Source: Holophagales bacterium UBA5704
GTDB taxonomy: Bacteria; Acidobacteriota; Thermoanaerobaculia; Multivoradales; UBA5704
NCBI GenBank assembly: GCA_002420005.1
Contig: DIHE01000016.1
Span: forward strand, 1,349-26,661
Direction: 5' to 3'
Length of the DNA: 25,313 nt
Part shown: one piece after another, positions 1-8,114 of the stretch
Position numbering within the stretch: the stretch's first letter is position 1
How the letters are laid out: every line of letters begins with the position of its first letter
Position numbers and translations under genes: made by a program
The notes under the pieces: model-generated
The model's database searches: none
Told to the model about the DNA's origin: nothing
What the model saw: only the letters and a program-made list of their open reading frames with translations

Positions 1-1955
1 GCGGCGTACAGCGTGTCGTTGACCAGCGTGCTCTTGCCCGAGCCCGAGACGCCGGTGACCGCCACCAGGGCACCCAGGGGGAGCTCGACGTCGACGTTCT
101 TCAGGTTATGCGAGCGGGCGCCGCGGATCGTCATGCGCGGCAAGGCTGCGATCTCGCCGTCCAGCGTGTCCCATCCCTGCTCGCGGCGGAACCGCGCCAT
201 GTGCCGCCGCGCCGGGGTGGGCGGACGCTCGCGCAGGTACTTGCCGGTGAGCGAGCGCTCGCAGGCCAGGATCGTCTCGATCGGCCCCTCGGCCACCACC
301 TCGCCGCCGTGCTCGCCGGCCGCCGGCCCGAGGTCGATCACGTGGTCGGCGCCGCGGATGAGCGTCCGGTCGTGCTCGACGACGAGCACGGTGTTGCCGC
401 GCTTCGCCAGGTCGCGCAGCAGCAGGAGGAGGCGGTCGCTGTCCTGCGGGTGGAGGCCGATGGTCGGCTCGTCGAGGACATAGAGGGTGCTGGTCAGCCC
501 GGAGCCCAGGGCGGCGGCGAGGTGGATGCGCTGGGTCTCGCCGCCGGAGAGGGTGCGGGCCTGGCGGTCCAGGGTGAGGTAGTCGAGCCCCACCCGGTGG
601 AGGACCTCGACGCGCTCGGTCAGCTCGTCGAGCAGGTGGCCCGCCGTTTCGCGCTGCCGCGGGCTCCATGGTTGCGCGGCGAGCCAGGCGCGCAAGGTCT
701 CGATGCTCATCCCGGTGAGGTCGGGGAGGAGCTTGTCCTGCAGGCGCACGGTGAGCGCCTCGGGTTGCAGGCGGGTGCCGCCGCAGTCCGTGCATGGGTT
801 GTAGGCGCGGTAGCGGGCGAGGAGCACGCGGACGTGGACCTTGTAGGTCTTCGTCTCCAGCCAGCGGAAGAACTCGTCGAGGTTGGTGAAGGCCCCCTTG
901 CCGCTCCAGATCCACGCCCGGTCCTCGGCCGGCAGCTCGCCCCAGGGCACGTCGAGCGGGACCCGCCGCTTCTTCGCCGCGGCGAGGAGACCGTCGTACA
1001 GCTCCTCATAGGCCGGCGTGTTCCACGGCGCGATGGGGCGCTCGGTGAGGCTGCGCCGCGGATCGGGGACGACCCGCTCGCGGTCGACGCCGATCACCCG
1101 GCCGAACCCCTGGCAGCGCGGGCAGGCACCGAGCGGGGAGTTGAACGAGAAGAGGGCCGGAGTGGGGCGGCGGGCGGTCTCGCCGCACACCGGGCAGGAG
1201 AGCTCGCGGCCGAAGTGGCGCACGCCCCCCGGGCCGCGCGCCTCGACCCGGCCGTTGCCGAGGTGCCAGGCCTGCTCCAGGGTGTCGACGATGCGCGCCC
1301 GGGCCGCGGCCCGCGCCGGGAACCGGCCGAGGACGAGCGGCAACGGGTCGAGCGCCGCGGGCCAGGTGGCGCCCGGCTCCATGCGCACCACCTCCTCGCC
1401 GTCGAGGCGGCGCTGGAACCCCTGGCGGATCAGCTCGCCGAGGGCGTCGTCCGCGGCCCGCTTGTCCTTGCCGCGGGGGCGCGGCAGGCGCACCAGCAGG
1501 AGGAACGGATCGCCCGCGGTACCGGCGAGGAGGTCGTCCGCCGCCTCTTCGGGCGTCCAGGTGCGCACCGGCCCATGGCCCTTGGGACAGCTCACCGTGC
1601 CCAGATGGGTGTAGAGGAGGCGCAGGACGTCCATCGCCTCGGTGATCGTCCCGACCGTCGAGCGGGCGTTGCGCACCGCGTTCTTGGCCTCCAGGGCGAC
1701 GGCGGGGAGGATGTTGCGGATGTCGTCCACCGGCGGCCGTTCCATCTGGTTCAGGAACTGCCGGGCATAGGTGGACATCGACTCGACGAACCGCCGTTGC
1801 CCTTCGGCGAAGACGGTGTCGAAGGCGAGCGACGACTTGCCGGCGCCCGAGGGACCGGTGACCACCGTCACCGCCCGGTGGGGAATCCGGCAGTCGATCC
1901 CTTTGAGATTGTGCGTGCGGGCGCGCTCGACGAGGATGGAGAGGGGCGTAGACAT
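1..1955 (-). CDS. uvrA: Excinuclease ABC subunit A (UvrA), C-terminus beyond left edge
   Basis: DNA damage-recognition ATPase of nucleotide excision repair, acting in the cytoplasm with UvrB. It reads leftward from the ATG at 1955 (MSTPLSILVERARTHNLKGI) and stays open to base 1, giving 651 codons. Visible landmarks are Walker A GPSGAGKSS (about residues 34-42), a CPVC/CPRC zinc module (C254, C257, C278, C281), a second zinc module beginning CTDCGGTRL (C388, C391), the ABC signature LSGGETQRI (about 469), DEPTIGLHP, and the second Walker A GVSGSGKST (about 633). Family members are about 940 residues, so roughly 290 are missing because of the window edge, not a mutation. It starts 24 bp after the penicillin-binding protein stop on the same strand. 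No clear Shine-Dalgarno site is visible, so co-transcription with readthrough is likely. Confidence 0.96.
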   Translation of the reverse strand, partial: MSTPLSILVERARTHNLKGIDCRIPHRAVTVVTGPSGAGKSSLAFDTVFAEGQRRFVESMSTYARQFLNQMERPPVDDIRNILPAVALEAKNAVRNARSTVGTITEAMDVLRLLYTHLGTVSCPKGHGPVRTWTPEEAADDLLAGTAGDPFLLLVRLPRPRGKDKRAADDALGELIRQGFQRRLDGEEVVRMEPGATWPAALDPLPLVLGRFPARAAARARIVDTLEQAWHLGNGRVEARGPGGVRHFGRELSCPVCGETARRPTPALFSFNSPLGACPRCQGFGRVIGVDRERVVPDPRRSLTERPIAPWNTPAYEELYDGLLAAAKKRRVPLDVPWGELPAEDRAWIWSGKGAFTNLDEFFRWLETKTYKVHVRVLLARYRAYNPCTDCGGTRLQPEALTVRLQDKLLPDLTGMSIETLRAWLAAQPWSPRQRETAGHLLDELTERVEVLHRVGLDYLTLDRQARTLSGGETQRIHLAAALGSGLTSTLYVLDEPTIGLHPQDSDRLLLLLRDLAKRGNTVLVVEHDRTLIRGADHVIDLGPAAGEHGGEVVAEGPIETILACERSLTGKYLRERPPTPARRHMARFRREQGWDTLDGEIAALPRMTIRGARSHNLKNVDVELPLGALVAVTGVSGSGKSTLVNDTLYA

Positions 1956-1979
1956 CCGTAGGGTTCGCGAAGCCGTCGG

Positions 1980-4490
1980 TCACCGGGGGCGGTGAGGCGG
2001 TTTCACGTCCGTGCCCTCCTCGGGCAGCACCACGACGCCCCCCTTGCCCTCCTTGGCACCCTTTTCCTGGTCCTCGTCACCGAAGACCCGGCGCAGCCAG
2101 CTCTTGAAGGGGTGGCGCTCGCGCCGGGCACGGTCGACGGACTCGGCGGCGCCGGCCTCCACCTCCTCGCCGTCGCGGGCTTCCAAGGCCTCGGCGATCT
2201 GCAGATCCCAGTAGCTCTGGTGCTGGTCGCACACCTGGCTGGGGGCGGTCCCCGCGCGGAAGACTTCGTGGACCACGGAGGGACAGTACTCGGTGGCGAT
2301 CTTCCCGGTCTCCCGGTCGATCGGCACGGTGGTGAGGCCCGACGGCTGGCGGAAGTAGGAAAAGCCGCCGCGCAAGGCCGCCTTGCTCATGAAGCGGTTC
2401 CAGATGGGGAGGGCGGCGCGGGCGCCGGACAGGCGCGTGGTGGAGTTGTCGTCGTAGCCCACCCAGACGACCGTGGCCCGCTCGCGGGAAAAGCCGCCGA
2501 ACCAGCTGTCGCGCCGCTTGTTCGTCGTGCCGGTCTTGCCCGCCACGTCGCCCTGGATGCCCCCCGCTCCGCCGGCCGCGGTGCCGTTCCTCAGCACTCC
2601 TTGGAGGAGGGAGGTCACGATGTAGGCGGTCTGTGGCGAGAGCACGGGCTCCGGTGCCGGCAGGGCGACGCCCTGAACCGGCTTGCGGTAGCGGTCGAGG
2701 ACGGCGGTGAGCCCATGGACCGGCGCGCGGACTCCCTGGGCGGCGAGGGTGCCGTAGACGCCGGCCAGCTCGACCGGTGTGGTTTCGAAGGCACCCAGGG
2801 CCACCGAGGGGAAGGGATCGATCTTCGCCGAAATCCCCATCTTGTGGGCGAGGGCCACGACCTTCTCCATGCCCACCTGCTGGCCGAGGCGGGCGGTGGC
2901 CGGGTTGTAGCTGTGCTCGATCGCCCGCCGCACGGTGACCAGGCCGTGGAAGCTGCCGTCGTCGTTCTTGGGGCTCCAAACCAGCCCGGCCTTGGTGATG
3001 GTCAGCGGCGTGTCTTCGAGCATCGTCGCCGGGGTCACCCGGCCGGTCTCGAAGGCGGCGGCATAGACCACCGGCTTGAAGGCGCTCCCCGGCTGGCGCA
3101 GCGCCTGCCCGGCGCGGTCGAACTGGCTCTGCGAGTAGTCGCGTCCGCCCACGTAGGCGAGGATGCCGCCGGTCTGCGGATCGACCGAGACCAGGGCCGC
3201 CTGCAGCGGGCCCGCGCCTTCATGACCTTTCTGATAGCCCTTCTCGGCCGCGTCGAGCCCGAAGGCAACGGCCTCGACGGCTGCCTGCTGGCTGCGCCAG
3301 TCGAGGGTGGAGAACAGGGCATGCCCGGTGTCGGCCAGCACCTCGATGCCGAAGCGCTTCTGCGCCTCGACCGCCATGGCGTCGGCGAAATACGGAGCAC
3401 GCCGCCGCACCACCGGCTCGGGGGCGGTGCTCACCGGCCGCGCCAAGGCCTGGTCGATCCGTGCGCCGGGGACGAGCTCCAGCTTGCGCATCCGCTCCAG
3501 CACCCAGTCGCGCCGTTCCTTCGACTTCGCCGGGTGGTTGGTCGGCGAGTAGGCGGCGGGTGCGCGGATCATGCCGGCGAGAGTCGCGGCCTCGGCGAGG
3601 TCGAGCTGTGCCGGGTCCTTGCCGAAATAGGCGCGCGACGCGGCGCCCATCCCCATCAAGGAGACGCCGTTGCTGCCGCCCAGGTAGATCTCGTTGAGAT
3701 AAGCCTCGAGGATCTGCTCCTTGCCATAGCGCGCTTCGAGCAGAAGGGCGAGGACCAGCTCCTGCGCTTTCCGCCCCACGGTGCGCTCGTGGCTCAGGTA
3801 GAGATTCTTGACGAGCTGCTGCGTCAGCGTGCTGCCGCCCTGGCGGATGCCGCCGCCCCGCAGGTTGACCCACAAGGCGCGCAGGACCCCGGAGACCGAG
3901 ACGCCGTTGTGCTGGAAGAACGTGTCGTCTTCGGCGGCGATCACGGCCTTGACCAGGTCCGGAGAGACCTTGTCGAGATCGACCGGCCGGCGCTCCTGAT
4001 GGTCCTCCCCATAGTAGGAAGCGAGCAGCGGCGGCTCCAGCGAGACCGTCTCCGCCTCCCGGCCGGAGAGGCGCAGCGTCGCGATCCGGCTGCCGTTCCA
4101 GCTCGCCTCCACCAGACCGTTCCCGGTGCCTCCGTCGGGCAGCGGGAAGTTGCGCAACTGGATGGTGATGGAATCCTGCCCTTCGCGGTAGCGGCCCGGC
4201 GGCAAGGCGGCCGCGCCTGGCTCCGCGCGGTATCCCTCGTTGTTCAGGTCCTCGATCAGCCGCTCGCGCGCAAAAGGCTTCCCCTGGACCAGGGTCGGCG
4301 TCAGGCCGTACAGACGGGAGGGCTGACGGAAGGTGAGGTCGTCGAACTGGCTCGACAGGCGCCAGAACGGCCGGAACACGAACACCGCCAGGGCGATCAG
4401 CAGGACCGCACCGGCGCTCCACAGAATCCGCCGCCGGAGCCGGCGGCGGGGATCGACAGGCGGTTTGTCCTTGCTACGGTCTTTCGGCAT
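1980..4490 (-). CDS. mrcB: Bifunctional penicillin-binding protein 1B-like (glycosyltransferase/transpeptidase)
   Basis: Membrane-anchored class A PBP that polymerises lipid II and crosslinks peptidoglycan in the periplasm; 836 aa. The order is a basic N-terminus, one TM anchor (about 23-41), a UB2H-like region (RLYGLTPTLVQG, about 59-70) typical of PBP1B, then GT51 with AAEDDTFFQH (catalytic-type E187) and QGGSTLTQQL (about 217-226). The transpeptidase has S469 in PGSAFKP, S527-Y-N, and K652-T-G. A charged tail of about 90 residues follows. The ATG at 4490 is preceded by AAGGA at good spacing. UvrA follows 24 bp downstream. The UB2H region normally binds an outer-membrane lipoprotein activator (LpoB) in enterobacteria; no activator is visible here. 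Assignment as PBP1B rather than PBP1A rests on the UB2H-like segment. Confidence 0.94.
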   Translation of the reverse strand: MPKDRSKDKPPVDPRRRLRRRILWSAGAVLLIALAVFVFRPFWRLSSQFDDLTFRQPSRLYGLTPTLVQGKPFARERLIEDLNNEGYRAEPGAAALPPGRYREGQDSITIQLRNFPLPDGGTGNGLVEASWNGSRIATLRLSGREAETVSLEPPLLASYYGEDHQERRPVDLDKVSPDLVKAVIAAEDDTFFQHNGVSVSGVLRALWVNLRGGGIRQGGSTLTQQLVKNLYLSHERTVGRKAQELVLALLLEARYGKEQILEAYLNEIYLGGSNGVSLMGMGAASRAYFGKDPAQLDLAEAATLAGMIRAPAAYSPTNHPAKSKERRDWVLERMRKLELVPGARIDQALARPVSTAPEPVVRRRAPYFADAMAVEAQKRFGIEVLADTGHALFSTLDWRSQQAAVEAVAFGLDAAEKGYQKGHEGAGPLQAALVSVDPQTGGILAYVGGRDYSQSQFDRAGQALRQPGSAFKPVVYAAAFETGRVTPATMLEDTPLTITKAGLVWSPKNDDGSFHGLVTVRRAIEHSYNPATARLGQQVGMEKVVALAHKMGISAKIDPFPSVALGAFETTPVELAGVYGTLAAQGVRAPVHGLTAVLDRYRKPVQGVALPAPEPVLSPQTAYIVTSLLQGVLRNGTAAGGAGGIQGDVAGKTGTTNKRRDSWFGGFSRERATVVWVGYDDNSTTRLSGARAALPIWNRFMSKAALRGGFSYFRQPSGLTTVPIDRETGKIATEYCPSVVHEVFRAGTAPSQVCDQHQSYWDLQIAEALEARDGEEVEAGAAESVDRARRERHPFKSWLRRVFGDEDQEKGAKEGKGGVVVLPEEGTDVKPPHRPR

Positions 4491-4627
4491 CGGAGGGGTC
4501 CTTCTGCAAAACGCGGTCCACCTCGGTTCGTTCTCCCGGCATCGTCACGTCCATCCGCTTCTGGCGGGCCAACGATACGGCAGGGGCGGGCCGGTGTACA
4601 GCAGGGATCTCCTGCGGCTCCTGGATC

Positions 4628-5005
4628 TCACCAGACCGCGCCGGCGAAGTGCTCCTGGATGCGGGCGTCGCGGGTGATGAGGGGCGCTTCGTGGAGCAGG
4701 GCGGTGGCGACCAGGAGCCGGTCGAAGGGATCGCGCGTCCAGGCGAGAGGCATCGCCAGCGGGATGAGGCGATCCAGCGGATCGGCGGTGACCGTCACCC
4801 CGTAGTCTCCGGTCAGGGTGCCCAGGATCTGCTCCGGCTCGACCTTGAGCTTGCCGACCTCCCGCAGGTAGCCCAGCTCCAGGCGCACCAGCGGGGAGAG
4901 ATGGAGAAGGCCCCGTTCGAGCAGCTCGCGCGAGGCGGTGCCGAACAGCTCGCCGCGGCCCTCCCACAGGAAGACCGCGGCGTGGGTGTCGAGGAACGCC
5001 TTCAT
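4628..5005 (-). CDS. VapC-like PIN-domain toxin
   Basis: Predicted metal-dependent RNase toxin of a type II toxin-antitoxin pair, 125 aa. The start chosen is the ATG at 5005 (MKAFLDTHAAVFLW), because it forms an ATGA overlap with the antitoxin stop codon at 5002-5004. An in-frame ATG at 5020 would add five residues inside the antitoxin gene. PIN acidic residues are visible: D6 (FLDTH), E43 (RLELGY), D92/D95 (TRDPFDRLL) and D113 (ITRDARI). The set is complete, so the enzyme should be active. The family resembles the DTHxxxW subgroup of PIN proteins that pair with Phd/YefM-like antitoxins. Translational coupling keeps toxin below antitoxin. A 137-bp spacer separates its stop from the downstream PBP start. 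Confidence 0.88.
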   Translation of the reverse strand: MKAFLDTHAAVFLWEGRGELFGTASRELLERGLLHLSPLVRLELGYLREVGKLKVEPEQILGTLTGDYGVTVTADPLDRLIPLAMPLAWTRDPFDRLLVATALLHEAPLITRDARIQEHFAGAVW

Positions 5006-5238
5006 CCTTCGGCGCTCCATTCGTGGTCCCAGTGGGTGGCGACCAGCTCGTCCGGGCTGCAGGCCAGGGCCTCCCGCCGCGGCAGGTCCTCCAGTCGCAA
5101 CCGCCGCCCCTCGGCGGGGACCAGCAGAAGGGTCTGCGAGCCCCGGATGATCTCCTGGGGGATGCCGGAGCGCAGCACGTCGTCCAGCACCCGGTAGATG
5201 TCGTTGCGCAGCTCTGTGGGTGTCATCGGTTTTCTCAT
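5002..5238 (-). CDS. Phd/YefM-like antitoxin
   Basis: Small antitoxin (78 aa, MRKPMTPTELRNDIYRVLDD) upstream of and overlapping the PIN toxin gene. The N-terminal half looks like the DNA-binding fold of Phd/YefM antitoxins (TPTELRNDIYRVLDDVL), followed by a short strand region (LLLVPAEGRRLRLEDLPRR) and a C-terminal tail (LVATHWDHEW) expected to wrap the toxin. The ATG at 5238 has GGGAGGG upstream; an alternative ATG lies at 5226. A promoter with two copies of GACGTACG sits just upstream (5256-5297), consistent with the autorepression usual for this family. The family call is from pattern recognition; a VapB-like label is possible. Confidence 0.85.
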   Translation of the reverse strand: MRKPMTPTELRNDIYRVLDDVLRSGIPQEIIRGSQTLLLVPAEGRRLRLEDLPRREALACSPDELVATHWDHEWSAEG

Positions 5239-5255
5239 CGTCCGGCCCTCCCGCT

Positions 5256-5297
5256 GACGTACGTCCCTAGTTTAAGACGTACGCTCACGGAGCGCAA
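5256..5297 (-). promoter_or_regulatory. Promoter and candidate operator of the toxin-antitoxin pair
   Basis: Reading the minus strand, TTGCGC (5292-5297) and TAAACT (5269-5274) are separated by exactly 17 bp, a good sigma-70-type promoter. GACGTACG occurs twice, at 5276-5283 inside the spacer and at 5256-5263 just past the -10. The copies are 20 bp apart (two helical turns), and the second extends to a perfect 10-bp palindrome GACGTACGTC (5256-5265). The layout fits cooperative binding by the antitoxin or toxin-antitoxin complex over the promoter. The promoter and repeats are seen in the sequence; the regulator is inferred. Confidence 0.6.
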
Positions 5298-5479
5298 GCA
5301 CCATTGCCGCGGGGCCGGATGTCTCCTTCCCTCCCCTAGAAAGTCGGAAACCGACCCCCAACTCTTGCACGTCTCCGTCAACTTTCTTGAGATTCCTCGC
5401 CGCGGGCCGGGAATCTCCCGCTCCGCTCTGCCGTTGGAGAGGGGCGGAGCCGCGGTCCAGCGGCGTCCCTCTTTCCTGG

Positions 5480-5485
5480 TAAAAT
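5480..5485 (+). promoter_or_regulatory. -10-like hexamer close to the ABC-F start
   Basis: TAAAAT ends 10 bp before the ATG at 5496, and no Shine-Dalgarno sequence lies between them. A transcript starting about 6-7 bp after the hexamer would have almost no leader, so a leaderless mRNA is possible. No convincing -35 element is seen. The rest of 5298-5479 holds no gene that I can support. Confidence 0.4.
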
Positions 5486-5495
5486 CCGCCACCTT

Positions 5496-7430
5496 ATGAT
5501 CGCCGTCTCCGACCTCGGTAAATCCTTCGGCCCCCAGACCCTGTTCGAGGGGGTGTCGATCCAGTTCAACCCCGGCAACCGCTACGGCCTCGTCGGGGCC
5601 AACGGCTCGGGCAAGTCCACGTTCCTCCGCATGCTGATCGGCGACGAGCTGCCCAGCGAGGGGACGATCAACCTCCCCAAGCGCCTGAAGCTCGGCGTCC
5701 TCCAGCAGGATCACTACCGCTATGAGCAGATGCCCATCCTGGAAGTTGCGATGATGGGCAACCACGACGTCTGGGAGGCGATGGTCGAGAAGGACCGCCT
5801 GCTCGCCGACGCGGACAAGGAGTTCGACGCCGACCGCTACGCCGAGCTGGAGGACCTGATTCTGCGCCACGACGGCTACACCCTGGAGGCGCGCGCCGGG
5901 GAGATCCTGGAAGGCCTCGGCATCCCGACCGAGGTGCACCGGAACCCGATGTCGACCCTCTCGGGCGGCTTCAAGCTGCGCGTCCTCCTCGCCCAGGTCC
6001 TCGCCTCCGAGCCGGACGCCCTGCTCCTCGACGAGCCGACGAACCACCTGGACATCCTGTCGATCCGCTGGCTCGAACGGTTCATGACCGAGAGCTTCAA
6101 AGGGCTTGCGGTGGTGATCTCCCACGACCACCGCTTCCTCGACAACATCTGCACCCACATCGTCGACGTGGACTACGAGACGATTCTGCTCTACCCGGGC
6201 AACTACACCGCCTTCATCACCGCCAAGGGCACGAACCGCGACCGCAAAGAAGCCGAGATCGAGAAGCGCGAGGCGGAGATCGCCAAACACAAAGAGTTCA
6301 TCGACCGCTTCAAGGCCAAGGCCACCAAGGCGCGCCAGGCTCAGAGCAAGGTCAAGATGATGGAGAAGATCGTCATCGAGCGGCTGCCGCAGACCTCGCG
6401 CCGCTACCCGACCTTCAAGTTCAAGCAGGGGCGGCCGAGCGGGCGCCAGGTGCTGGAGGTCGAGGGGATCTCGAAGTCGTACGGCGACAAGCAGGTGCTG
6501 AACGGTGTCTCGCTCCAGGTGCAGCGCGGCGACCGCCTCGCGATCATCGGCCCCAACGGCATCGGCAAGTCGACCCTGCTGAAGATCGCCATGGGCGAGG
6601 TGGAGGCCGACACCGGCACGATCAACTGGGGGTATGAGACGCACCGCGGCTACTTCTCGCAGGACCACTCCGAGGTCGAGAAGGGGAGCAAGCAGTCGGT
6701 CGAGGCATGGCTCTGGCAGTACGTCCCCACCGAGGTCATCGGCTTCGTGCGCGGCAACCTGGGGATGGTCCTGTTCTCGGGCGACGACGTGAAGAAGGGG
6801 GTCGGCAGCCTGTCGGGCGGCGAGTCGGCCCGGCTGGTCTTCTGCAAGCTCTCGGTGACCAAGCCGAACGTCCTCATCCTCGACGAGCCGACGAACCACC
6901 TCGACCTGGAGGCCATCGAGGCCCTGGTGGAAGGTCTCAAGGCCTACGACGGCACGCTGATCTTCGTCTCCCACGACCGCTGGTTCGTGTCCCAGCTCGC
7001 CAACCGCATCCTGGAGATCTCGCCGCGGGGCATCAACGACTTCCCGGGCACCTACGAGGAGTATCTGGAGCGCCTGGGCGACGACCACCTGGACGCCGAC
7101 GCGGTCCTGCGCATGCGCCGCGAGCAGAAGAAGAAGGCCGCGGCGGCCGCCAAAGGCACCGGCGGCGCGCCCGCGGTCGACGACAAGCAGCGCCAGAAGC
7201 AGCTCAAGGACCTGACCAAGAAGCGCGACGAGATCACCGCGGCGGTGGAGAAAGCCGAGTCGCGCATCAACGCCATCAACGAGCTGTTCTGCGATCCCAC
7301 CTTCTTCGACCGCACCGCAGCGGGCGAGGTCAAGAAGCTCGAAAACGAGCAGAAGACCCTCTCCGGCCGGGTGGAAGAGCTGATGGCCGAGTGGGAGGCG
7401 ATCGAAGGGCAGATCAGCGAGCTGGGGTAG
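5496..7430 (+). CDS. ABC-F family ATPase, YbiT type with C-terminal coiled coil
   Basis: Cytoplasmic ABC-F protein of 644 aa with two ATP-binding cassettes and no membrane domain; the family acts on the ribosome to relieve stalled translation. ABC1 has Walker A GANGSGKST (about 34-42), signature LSGGFKLRV and DEPTNHLD. A charged linker follows (RFKAKATKARQAQSKVKMM). ABC2 has GPNGIGKST, LSGGESARL, DEPTNHLD and SHDRWFVS. The N-terminal layout (GNRYGLVGANGSGKST, VAMMGNHDVWE, YPGNYTAFITA) matches E. coli YbiT closely. After ABC2 there is an Ala/Lys-rich spacer and about 70 residues of predicted coiled coil (from about 570), which E. coli YbiT lacks and Uup-like ABC-F proteins carry. It is followed after 8 bp by the zinc-finger gene, probably in the same operon. 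Confidence 0.93.
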   Translation: MIAVSDLGKSFGPQTLFEGVSIQFNPGNRYGLVGANGSGKSTFLRMLIGDELPSEGTINLPKRLKLGVLQQDHYRYEQMPILEVAMMGNHDVWEAMVEKDRLLADADKEFDADRYAELEDLILRHDGYTLEARAGEILEGLGIPTEVHRNPMSTLSGGFKLRVLLAQVLASEPDALLLDEPTNHLDILSIRWLERFMTESFKGLAVVISHDHRFLDNICTHIVDVDYETILLYPGNYTAFITAKGTNRDRKEAEIEKREAEIAKHKEFIDRFKAKATKARQAQSKVKMMEKIVIERLPQTSRRYPTFKFKQGRPSGRQVLEVEGISKSYGDKQVLNGVSLQVQRGDRLAIIGPNGIGKSTLLKIAMGEVEADTGTINWGYETHRGYFSQDHSEVEKGSKQSVEAWLWQYVPTEVIGFVRGNLGMVLFSGDDVKKGVGSLSGGESARLVFCKLSVTKPNVLILDEPTNHLDLEAIEALVEGLKAYDGTLIFVSHDRWFVSQLANRILEISPRGINDFPGTYEEYLERLGDDHLDADAVLRMRREQKKKAAAAAKGTGGAPAVDDKQRQKQLKDLTKKRDEITAAVEKAESRINAINELFCDPTFFDRTAAGEVKKLENEQKTLSGRVEELMAEWEAIEGQISELG

Positions 7431-7438
7431 GGAGGGCA

Positions 7439-7690
7439 ATGGGCCAAGAGAGTTTCGTCGTTTCGCGGTGCCCGACCTGCGGGAGCCCGGCCATCAAGAA
7501 GGTGCGCGGAGGATGGTCGGGTACGTACCACGGGGAGACCTATGCCGTGAAAGCACTGGAGTATTACTCTTGCCCAGATTGCCACGAGAAAGTCTATCCC
7601 CCCGAGGCGATGCGGAAGATCCAGCGGGCTTCGCCAGCCTATGCAAGTCAGGCGGCGCGGCAGCTAAAACGGGTGGCGGCGGGTCGCTGA
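7439..7690 (+). CDS. YgiT-type zinc-finger protein
   Basis: Small protein of 83 aa with two CxxC pairs, C11/C14 (RCPTCGSP) and C45/C48 (SCPDCHEK), followed by PPEAMRKIQ. This is the metal-binding pattern of the N-terminal domain of MqsA/YgiT antitoxins, here without the DNA-binding HTH domain. The ATG at 7439 has GGAGGG directly upstream and lies 8 bp after the ABC-F stop. Such stand-alone zinc fingers often sit in toxin-antitoxin loci, and the next gene is an antitoxin-like UPF0175 relic, but no toxin gene is visible beside them. The function is therefore unassigned: it could be an orphan antitoxin or a small regulator. Confidence 0.8.
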   Translation: MGQESFVVSRCPTCGSPAIKKVRGGWSGTYHGETYAVKALEYYSCPDCHEKVYPPEAMRKIQRASPAYASQAARQLKRVAAGR

Positions 7691-7706
7691 AGGCGCGCTG
7701 AGGCCG

Positions 7707-7935
7707 ATGTCCAATCGGAACCTTGCCCCGGCGGAGATCGCCCATCGGAGCGCTCTCTACGCGGCACTCCTGCTGTTTCAGTCGGGCGAGCTTTCCGCGG
7801 GCGCCGCTGCAGAGCTCGCCGAGGACGACCGGTTCACCTTCTCCGCGGAGTGCCGGAGGCTCGGCATTCCCTTTGGTGGACTACCCGGTCGAGGACCTGG
7901 GCGCCGAGCTGGCCGCCTTGCGGCCGAAGGCCTGA
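7707..7935 (+). pseudogene. UPF0175-family antitoxin-like gene, +1 frameshifted
   Basis: The ATG at 7707 opens a reading frame with the UPF0175 pattern (ALYAALLLFQSGELSAGAAA, then ECRRLGIP). At CCCTTTGG (7869-7876) the family's expected continuation moves to the next frame, which reads VDYPVEDLGAELAALRPKA and stops at 7935. Removing one base from the TTT run gives a 75-aa protein of normal family length. Without the shift, translation runs on into unrelated sequence to 8207, across the hairpin element. Causes could be a real inactivating insertion, an assembly error, or +1 slippage at CCC-T. UPF0175 proteins usually pair with DUF3368/PIN toxins; none is adjacent. It lies 16 bp after the zinc-finger gene. 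Confidence 0.72.
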
Positions 7936-8024
7936 ATGCTGGTCGGCGCGCGGAACCTGCCGGCGGAACGTGGCAGGCAGGATCACCCTTGGCCCCAGAG
8001 GTGCCGTATGCGCCCCCTGGGAGC

Positions 8025-8070
8025 GCTGGCGTCTCGCCGGCTTTCAAGAAAACGGGCCGAAGGCCGGCCC
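8025..8070. repeat. REP-like double-hairpin element
   Basis: GCTGGCG-TCT-CGCCGGC (8025-8041) forms a 7-bp stem with one G-U pair and a 3-nt loop. It is followed by TTTCAAGAAAAC and a second stem, GGGCC/GGCCC (8054-8058 with 8066-8070). On the minus strand the first hairpin translates as AGETPALPG, a string I recognise from spurious ORFs caused by dispersed hairpin repeats in Acidobacteria, Verrucomicrobia and Planctomycetes genomes. It lies in the space between converging genes. Only one copy is in the window, so its repetitive nature is from memory rather than shown here. Confidence 0.55.
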
Positions 8071-8114
8071 TTGCTCGGTCGAGTTCCTGCGGGTCCCCGA
8101 TCCCTCGCTCCCTC

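Noticed and set aside
108..1961. Long plus-strand open frame of 617 codons
   Set aside because: It is antisense to uvrA, has low-complexity Gly/Ala/Arg-rich translation and no family pattern; GC-rich antisense shadow.
4474..4554. 26-codon minus-strand leader ORF overlapping the PBP start
   Set aside because: No clear ribosome site, promoter or attenuator-like pairing; short ORFs of this size are expected by chance. The rest of 4491-4627 shows no feature.
1992..4805. Plus-strand open frame of 937 codons
   Set aside because: Antisense to the PBP gene, whose catalytic motifs are complete on the other strand.
5235..7439. Minus-strand open frame of 734 codons
   Set aside because: Exact antisense of the ABC-F gene; repetitive Leu/Val/Arg-rich translation with no motif.
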